This document shows positions 58,718-64,000 of a DNA stretch of 64,000 nt, in pieces. The first letter of the stretch is position 1. Each line of letters opens with the position of its first letter. The DNA lies in contig JAHCIJ010000002.1 in NCBI GenBank assembly GCA_026129255.1, forward strand, positions 450,234-514,233, read 5' to 3'. Source of the stretch: Anaerolineales bacterium. GTDB taxonomy: Bacteria; Chloroflexota; Anaerolineae; Anaerolineales; UBA11579. The notes below the pieces were generated by a model. That model saw nothing but the letters and a program-made list of their open reading frames with translations. It made no database searches and was not told the origin of the DNA. A program made the translations under genes and the position numbers.

Positions 58718-59914
58718 CTAGGTTAGTTGCCCGTTGTCAATCTCCCAGCGGGCGGCGCTTTCCAGAAACTCTGGCGTGAACAGGTTGAAGTCGGTGGTGG
58801 TGAGCAGCACCTGATCGCTGTTGGCTTTCAGGCGCTCGAGCAGGTCGGCGCGGCGGCTCTCGTCCAGTTCGGCCAGCACTTCGTCCAGCAGCAGCACCGG
58901 GCGCTGGCCGCTGCGGGCGTGCATCCATTCCAGCTCGGCCAGTTTGAGGGTCAGCAGGGCGGTGCGCACCTGGCCGCGGCTGCCGTAGCTGCCCAGGTCG
59001 ATGCCGTTGCCCAGGAAGCGCAGTTCATCACGGTGCGGGCCGAGGCTGGTGGTGCCGCGTGCCAGATCCTCGCGGCGCGCTTTTTGCAGGGCGGCCAGGT
59101 AGCCCGTCTCGATCTTCTCGGCGGAGATGCCGCTGCGGTCGGTGGGGGCATCCAGCAGCATGCGCTGGCCGGCGGGGGCTGGCAGCGGGTCATAGCTGGG
59201 CTGGTAGCTCAGGCGCAGCACCTCGGCGCCGCGCGTCAGGCCGTGATGCAGGCGGGCGGCGGCCTGCTCCAGCTCCTGGATGGCGCGGAAGCGGGCGGCC
59301 AGCACCTGCGCCCCGCGGGCGGCCAGGCGCTGATCCCAGAAATCGAGCTGGCTGTGGTCGCCGCCGTTCTCGCTGAGCTGGCGCAGCAGGGCGTTGCGCT
59401 GGGTCAGCACGCTTTCGTATTCGCTCAGGTTCTCGCTGTATTGCGTGTGCACCTGCGCCAGCGCCAGGTCCAGGTAGCGGCGGCGGTGGCGCGGCGTGCC
59501 GTCTACGATCTGCAGCATCTGCGGCAGGAACAGCACCGCCTGGAAGTGGCCGATGACCTCGTTGGCCTTCTTTTTGGCGCCGTCCAGCAGCACTTCTTTG
59601 CGGCTGCGCTCCACGCCGTTGCGGGTCTGCTCTTTGATGACGCGAATCTCGAGCTGGTGCTCGCGCCCGTTGCGCTCGTAGGTGGCTTGCAGGCGCGCCA
59701 CGGCCAGCGGGTTGCGCGCTTCGATGAAGTTGATCAGCTGGCGGTCGGTATCGGCGTGAAAGGAGTTGAGCGTGGCCAGGAAGTAGATGGCTTCCAGCAG
59801 GCTGGTCTTGCCCTGGGCGTTGCGGCCGACGATCAGCACCGCGCTAGCAGGCACTTGCACGTCCAGGCGCGCAAAATTACGAAAATGAGTGAGCGAGAGA
59901 CGCTTGAGCTGCAT
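58718..59914 (-). CDS. recF: DNA replication and repair protein RecF
   Basis: 398 residues. An SMC-like ATPase that loads RecA with RecO and RecR at gaps. The N-terminus is LKRLSLTHFRNFARLDV with Walker A VGRNAQGKTSLLEAIYFL; the signature is GSYGSRGQVRTALL and Walker B VLLLDEVLAELD. It is the last gene of an operon with the cNMP/bPH2 protein and peptide deformylase (12-base gap to def). RecF is often near dnaA/dnaN, which are not here. Confidence 0.96.
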   Translation of the reverse strand: MQLKRLSLTHFRNFARLDVQVPASAVLIVGRNAQGKTSLLEAIYFLATLNSFHADTDRQLINFIEARNPLAVARLQATYERNGREHQLEIRVIKEQTRNGVERSRKEVLLDGAKKKANEVIGHFQAVLFLPQMLQIVDGTPRHRRRYLDLALAQVHTQYSENLSEYESVLTQRNALLRQLSENGGDHSQLDFWDQRLAARGAQVLAARFRAIQELEQAAARLHHGLTRGAEVLRLSYQPSYDPLPAPAGQRMLLDAPTDRSGISAEKIETGYLAALQKARREDLARGTTSLGPHRDELRFLGNGIDLGSYGSRGQVRTALLTLKLAELEWMHARSGQRPVLLLDEVLAELDESRRADLLERLKANSDQVLLTTTDFNLFTPEFLESAARWEIDNGQLT

Positions 59915-59926
59915 GCGGCCGCGGCC

Positions 59927-60457
59927 TCAGGCAGCTGAGTTTTCAGCTTGGGGGTCTTCGGGTTCGATCGTGTAGACCTTCTCAGCGCGCTCGGTGAACA
60001 GTACACCGTTGAGGTGGTCAATCTCGTGCTGGAAGATGCGCGCCAGCCAGCCCTCGGCCTTGATCTTGAGCGGCTCGCCGTTGCGGTCTTGCGCTACCAC
60101 GGTGACGCCCAACGAGCGCTCTACATCGGCGAGGATGCCGGGGAACGAGAGGCAGCCTTCGGTGCCCATCTCTTTCTCGCGGCTCATGCGGCTGATCTCA
60201 GGATTGAGGAGGGTGAAGAGCTGCTTTTCAACAGTCTCTTCTTCCTCTTCGCTCTCGGCCTCGCCGTATTCGATGACCACAATACGCAGCGGCACGTTGA
60301 TCTGCGGCGCGGCCAAGCCTACGCCCGGTGCCTGGCGCATGGTCTCGATCATGTTGTCGATCAGGGTCTGGGTCTCAGCGTCAATGCGCTCTACGCGCTG
60401 CGCCTTCTGCTCCAGTATGTGGTTAGGGTATTTGACGATGTCTAGTGTTGTTGCCAT
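59927..60457 (-). CDS. def: Peptide deformylase
   Basis: 176 residues. It removes the formyl group from new proteins. All three motifs are present: GVGLAAPQ, EGCLSFPG (metal Cys) and QHEIDHLNGVLF (metal His pair and catalytic Glu). An acidic insert (EYGEAESEEEEETVEKQ) lies after the first motif. It sits 15 bases after the cNMP/bPH2 gene and 12 bases before recF. Confidence 0.97.
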   Translation of the reverse strand: MATTLDIVKYPNHILEQKAQRVERIDAETQTLIDNMIETMRQAPGVGLAAPQINVPLRIVVIEYGEAESEEEEETVEKQLFTLLNPEISRMSREKEMGTEGCLSFPGILADVERSLGVTVVAQDRNGEPLKIKAEGWLARIFQHEIDHLNGVLFTERAEKVYTIEPEDPQAENSAA

Positions 60458-60472
60458 GAGGAGTCCAAAGAC

Positions 60473-62140
60473 CTATTCTACCGCTTCGTCGTCTTCGCCG
60501 TTCAGGCGCAGGCCACGTGTGCGTTCTTCTTCGTAGACTTTGAGCCACTCGGCCATGCGGCTGCGCTCATCCAGATCGCGCTGCTTTTGCGTCTTGAGCT
60601 TGAAGGCCTCGATGCGCGAGAAGATGTCTTGCTGTACCTGGGCCGGGTCATGCACGCCGTCAAAATCCAGCCAGCTGTCACCTACGTTAATGCGCACTAT
60701 GCCAAAGTTGAAGATCAGGCCCAGCAGTCCGATACGGTGATTCTCTAAACTGAGCACGTTGGCCAACGGGGCGGTCTTGGTGATCAGGCTGCCCAGCGGC
60801 TTCTTCTCAGAGTCCATTAGGCTCTCCGGCGTGAGCATGTAGATATCGTTCTGCCAGTCTACATAGTGATAGACGATAAAGCCCACTGGCACCAGCAGCG
60901 CCCCCAGCATGATCAGCCAGCCTGTGCCGCTGCTGGGCAGCCCGCTGTAGACGTACTCCACCGCCCACAGCACCCCGGCAAAAGCCAGCACAGGATAGAT
61001 CAGCGTGCTGAACAGTTTGGCCCAGTGCTTGTGATAGATGATCTTGTCGCCATCGATGGTGCGCGTGGGGAACATCCACATGCGCTCGGTGCGGCTGGGC
61101 GCCTGGTATACCGAGGCGCTGGGGCGGGCGGGGGCGCGGTTGTGCGGCGCGGTACCCAGGCTCTCACGCACCGCCTGGCGGATGCCATCATGCCGGTTCA
61201 CACGCGCGCCGCGGCGCTGGCGCAGTACATATTCCTCCACCAGAAACTTGGTGGTGAGCGGATCGCCTACTTTCGGCATAGATACCGTGCTGGTAAAGGT
61301 TTGGATCATCACATCGCCGAAGCCTAATATGCGCCCCAGCAGGGTGGTGTGCGTGTTCACCGATTGCACCGTCTCTAGCGGAGCTTCGACGCGGCTGGCA
61401 GAGCGCAGCAGCTTCTGTTCCAGCCACACCACACGCTGGTCTGTGAGCACGTAAAAGTCGTTGGTCCAGTCTAAGTACTCCCAGGCCGCCCAGCCGCCAG
61501 CACCCAGCAGCAGCCCGAAGGCAGCCAGCAACCAGGGGATCGAGTTGGCGGCCTCGAGGCCGAAGAGCAGGCACAGCAGGCTGACGATGGCCAGCAGCAG
61601 GACGCGCGCCAGGCGCAGCCACAGGGCGGCCGGGTGCTTACGCATCACAAACTGGATCGATTCATCGCGCCCCAGCCATTCAAACTCGCTGTCAGGCTTC
61701 AGGCTGCGCCCAGCCGCCAGCGTGCGCATGCGCTCGGCCAAGGTGGGGAAGGCCTGCAGCATGCGCTCCAGGTCACGGCGCGGCAGGTAGAGCAGGCGCG
61801 TGCTATGCAGGGCTTTGACGCGCGAGACTTCGCTGCCGTCCAGTTTGAGGTTGCGGGCGCCGAACACATCGCCGTTTTGCAGGCCGGAGGCTACTACCTG
61901 GTCGTGCACATTGACCAGCTCACTGCGCAAGTGGCCGTCCAGCACGATGTAGAGGTTCTCAGCCAGCTCGCCTTGCTCGTATAGCTCCTGGCCGCGGCCT
62001 AGTTGGTATTCGATGAAGCGGGCGGCCAGATGCTCTGTATCCGCTTCGCTCAGGTCTCGAAAGAGGGCCAGTTCCTTTAATAGCGCCACACGTTCGGCCA
62101 GCGTGGCCGGTGGGCTGGCAGTGGCGTTTTCTGCAGGCAT
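60473..62140 (-). CDS. Cyclic-nucleotide-binding domain fused to two membrane bPH2 modules
   Basis: 555 residues. A cNMP-binding beta roll occupies about 20-150 (LGRGQELYEQGELAENLYIVLDG). Then a membrane hairpin (about 175-215) leads into a bPH2 domain (about 218-330: DFYVLTDQRVVWLEQKLL). A second hairpin (about 365-405) leads into a second bPH2 domain (about 408-500: NDIYMLTPESLMDSEKKPLG). A charged coil ends the chain. The role is unknown; bPH2 proteins are membrane-associated and may sense lipid or form assemblies. The ATG is six bases after TAAAAT, so the transcript is probably leaderless. It leads an operon with def and recF. Confidence 0.83.
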   Translation of the reverse strand: MPAENATASPPATLAERVALLKELALFRDLSEADTEHLAARFIEYQLGRGQELYEQGELAENLYIVLDGHLRSELVNVHDQVVASGLQNGDVFGARNLKLDGSEVSRVKALHSTRLLYLPRRDLERMLQAFPTLAERMRTLAAGRSLKPDSEFEWLGRDESIQFVMRKHPAALWLRLARVLLLAIVSLLCLLFGLEAANSIPWLLAAFGLLLGAGGWAAWEYLDWTNDFYVLTDQRVVWLEQKLLRSASRVEAPLETVQSVNTHTTLLGRILGFGDVMIQTFTSTVSMPKVGDPLTTKFLVEEYVLRQRRGARVNRHDGIRQAVRESLGTAPHNRAPARPSASVYQAPSRTERMWMFPTRTIDGDKIIYHKHWAKLFSTLIYPVLAFAGVLWAVEYVYSGLPSSGTGWLIMLGALLVPVGFIVYHYVDWQNDIYMLTPESLMDSEKKPLGSLITKTAPLANVLSLENHRIGLLGLIFNFGIVRINVGDSWLDFDGVHDPAQVQQDIFSRIEAFKLKTQKQRDLDERSRMAEWLKVYEEERTRGLRLNGEDDEAVE

Positions 62141-62146
62141 GGGGGC

Positions 62147-62152
62147 ATTTTA
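62147..62152 (-). promoter_or_regulatory. -10 box, leaderless start of the cNMP-bPH2/def/recF operon
   Basis: On the minus strand TAAAAT is followed by six bases and the ATG at 62140. Confidence 0.55.
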
Positions 62153-62271
62153 GCATGCGCAGTATTTGGGCGCATTTGGGTGGCGTGCGGAGAAAAGGCG
62201 GCGGTAGCTACTCTGGTGAGTGTTAGAATTTTTGCATCCCCTAGACGCATACATCGACGAGGTTCATACAA

Positions 62272-63717
62272 ATGCCCATTCACTTCGGTACAGACGGCTG
62301 GCGCGCCGTAATCTCCGATACCTTCACCTTTGCAAACCTGCGCATGGTGGCTCAGGCCATTGCTGACGCCATGCGTGCCGACCTGCAAAATGGGAACGGT
62401 ACCCAAGCGCCGCTCGTGGTGGTGGGCTTCGACACGCGCTTTCTGTCTGACCGTTTTGCCGGCGATGTTGCCCGCGTGCTGGCCGCCAACGGCTTCAACG
62501 TGCTGCTCTCGGTGGCGGATGCACCCACGCCGGCCATCTCCTATGCCGTGCGTGAGCACAAGGCCATCGGCGGCGTGATGATCACCGCCTCGCACAACCC
62601 GCCGCGCTACAACGGCGTCAAGCTCAAGGCCGCCTATGGCGGCTCTGCCCCGCACGAGCTGTGCCACCGCGTAGAAATTTACCTGAGCGATAACGAAGCG
62701 CGCGGCCGCGGCGCCTCGGTGATGGACTTCAAGCAGGCCATCGAGCAAGGCCTCATCACGCGCTTTGACCCCATGCCGGCCTACAAGACGCATCTGGCCA
62801 CCCTGATCGACTTTGAGATTATTCGCAAGCACCCGCAAAAGGTCGTGGTCGATTCCATGTTTGGCTCCGGCCGCGGCCACATCGCCGCCATGCTGCGTGA
62901 GGCGGGCTGCGAGGTCGTCGAGATCCGTGGTGACATGAACCCGGGCTTCGGCGGCGTGCATCCGGAGCCGATCATGCCGCACCTACAGGCGCTGGCGGAT
63001 GCCATCGCCGAACACCCGGGCTATTACGGCGTGGCCACGGATGGCGACGCCGACCGCGTAGGCGCCATGGACGAAGACGGCGTGTTTGTTGACCCGCACA
63101 AGATCATGTCGCTGGCGCTGCGTCACCTAGTTGAGGCGCGTGGCCAGAAGGGCAAGGTCGTGCGCACGGTGTCGACCACACGCATGATCGACCGCCTGGC
63201 TGCCAAGTACGGCCTACAGGTGGAAGAGACCCCGGTGGGCTTCAACCATATTGCTGACCATATGCTGGCGGGCGATGTGCTCATCGGCGGCGAGGAGTCA
63301 GGCGGCATCTCGTTCACCGGCCACATTCCCGAAGGCGATGGGGTGCTCATGGGCCTGCTGGTGGTGGAGATGGTGGCGCGTTCCGGCGGCAGCCTGCGTG
63401 CGCTGGTGGCTGACCTGCTGGCCAGTGTCGGCCCGGCACACTATGCGCGCAAAGACCTGCGCCTCAGCCGCCCGGTGGAGAAGAAGGCCATGACTGCCAA
63501 GCTCACCGAAGAAGCCCCCGAAGTCATCGGCGGCGAGAAGGTGCTGGAGGTGGTGAGCCGCGATGGCAGTAAGTACATCATGGCGGACGGCTCCTGGCTG
63601 CTGATCCGCCCGTCTGGCACGGAACCGGTGCTGCGCGTATACGCCGAGGGTCGTACGCCTGAGATGGTGGAGGCGTTGCTGGCGTATGGTGAGCAAGTCG
63701 CCGCCAGCGTGTCCTGA
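62272..63717 (+). CDS. Phosphoglucomutase / phosphomannomutase family protein
   Basis: 481 residues, alpha-D-phosphohexomutase superfamily. The four active-site loops are complete: phosphoserine TASHNPPRYNG, metal DGDADRVG, sugar GGEESGG and phosphate RPSGTEP. It interconverts hexose 1- and 6-phosphates; glucose or mannose preference cannot be told. The start MPIHFGTDGWRAVI matches the bacterial group that often acts on glucose. The upstream region 62153-62271 has no strong promoter hexamer. Confidence 0.94.
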   Translation: MPIHFGTDGWRAVISDTFTFANLRMVAQAIADAMRADLQNGNGTQAPLVVVGFDTRFLSDRFAGDVARVLAANGFNVLLSVADAPTPAISYAVREHKAIGGVMITASHNPPRYNGVKLKAAYGGSAPHELCHRVEIYLSDNEARGRGASVMDFKQAIEQGLITRFDPMPAYKTHLATLIDFEIIRKHPQKVVVDSMFGSGRGHIAAMLREAGCEVVEIRGDMNPGFGGVHPEPIMPHLQALADAIAEHPGYYGVATDGDADRVGAMDEDGVFVDPHKIMSLALRHLVEARGQKGKVVRTVSTTRMIDRLAAKYGLQVEETPVGFNHIADHMLAGDVLIGGEESGGISFTGHIPEGDGVLMGLLVVEMVARSGGSLRALVADLLASVGPAHYARKDLRLSRPVEKKAMTAKLTEEAPEVIGGEKVLEVVSRDGSKYIMADGSWLLIRPSGTEPVLRVYAEGRTPEMVEALLAYGEQVAASVS

Positions 63718-63738
63718 GATACATCGTTACCTCAATTA

Positions 63739-63863
63739 TTTTTCAGGGGCGCTGCCCCTGTGACCCGCAAAGGGGGGGACAGCTGTCCCCCCTTGGACCC
63801 CCTCGCAACGCTCAGTCTTGAATTTGCAACCACAGGTGTCTTCTGTGGGCTCCGCGTCGCAAG
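63739..63863. repeat. Family D repeat, copy 2 (inverted relative to 17275)
   Basis: Reverse complement of copy 1 with few differences, including GGGGGGACAGCTGTCCCCCC. The final stretch 63718-64000 has no gene; a family B element starts at 63923. Confidence 0.8.
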
Positions 63864-63922
63864 TTCAGAAGAGTTGCTTTTGACTCTGCAAGTGAGATTT
63901 GGCTGAAGTCCCTGGTCGTGCT

Positions 63923-63976
63923 TGTCATTCCGAACGAGCGGCGTAGCCGCGAGGAGGAATCCTTTAGGACATTGCA
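63923..63976. repeat. Family B hairpin, left arm only
   Basis: GTCATTCCGAACGAGCGGCG to GAGGAGGAATCCTTTAGGAC. The window ends before the right arm. Confidence 0.75.
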
Positions 63977-64000
63977 AAGCGCGACCTGTATGCATGTCGA

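Noticed and set aside
58727..59938. Plus-strand ORF of 403 residues opposite recF
   Set aside because: Gln/Ala/Val-rich shadow in high-GC DNA. RecF on the minus strand has all motifs; no domain is seen in the shadow.
63732..63995. Minus-strand 87-codon ORF at the window end
   Set aside because: It lies entirely in family B and D repeats; the protein is translated repeat sequence.

Overview
The window is a 64 kb piece of a GC-rich bacterial chromosome. Gene content and style fit a member of the Chloroflexota, most likely an Anaerolineae-like lineage. The evidence is a fused heme A synthase/heme O synthase, lipoproteins and membrane proteins with Pro/Thr spacers, a non-discriminating type AspRS, a split methylmalonyl-CoA mutase, many genes that appear to lack a 5' leader, and very many intergenic hairpin repeats. 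This placement is inference from gene style; no 16S rRNA gene is present. I see no rRNA genes and no CRISPR array, and only one intact tRNA gene.

Layout. (1) 1-4260: cytochrome c oxidase assembly genes (SCO, a cupredoxin-like membrane protein, SURF1, fused CtaA-CtaB, and a convergent PCuAC copper chaperone with a His-rich insertion). (2) 4328-8697: L,D-transpeptidase, a Pro/Thr-rich membrane protein, pseudouridine-5'-phosphate glycosidase, a PHP phosphoesterase. (3) 8811-11850: tRNA-Leu(UAA) carrying a roughly 3 kb integrative element (tyrosine integrase, a single-gene ArsR-ArsC fusion, 55-bp att repeats, internal arm-like repeats and an inverted-repeat cluster). (4) 11922-17179: two membrane proteins, a GAF/HD-GYP signalling protein, and aspS behind a probable leader-peptide attenuator rich in Asp and Asn codons. 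(5) 17903-24702: queuosine-precursor transporter-like protein, pterin dehydratase, solute-binding lipoprotein, YcaQ-like glycosylase, SGNH hydrolase, Yip1 protein, P1 peptidase. (6) 24973-30901: ECF42-type sigma factor with its YciI-like partner, methylglyoxal synthase, M24 peptidase, aldo/keto reductase, a MOP-type transporter. (7) 31330-39275: 4-alpha-glucanotransferase, zinc-ribbon/H1-like protein, EamA, Mn-type SOD, ferredoxin, class II fumarase/aspartase, HigBA, DinB. (8) 39341-46935: paired lipoproteins, MutL, a receiver-CpaE fusion, TilS, a degenerate Xer-like protein. (9) 47484-53213: MarR-MacA-MacB-FtsX efflux operon and two EamA transporters. (10) 53210-63717: methylmalonyl-CoA epimerase and mutase large subunit, IF-1, a C39-like/LysM protein, RsmG, VapBC, RecF, peptide deformylase, a cNMP/bPH2 membrane protein, phosphoglucomutase.

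The most interesting signals are these. First, the aspS leader at 15224-15370: a leaderless 27-codon peptide in which six of eight consecutive residues are Asp or Asn, followed by mutually exclusive antiterminator and terminator hairpins, ahead of an AspRS with the His31 signature of enzymes that charge both tRNA-Asp and tRNA-Asn. Second, the very small tRNA-Leu integrative element whose only cargo is a regulator fused to arsenate reductase. Third, the His-rich loop placed inside the copper-ligand motif of PCuAC. Fourth, several families of dispersed hairpin repeats, some of which supply coding sequence or stop codons to neighbouring genes.
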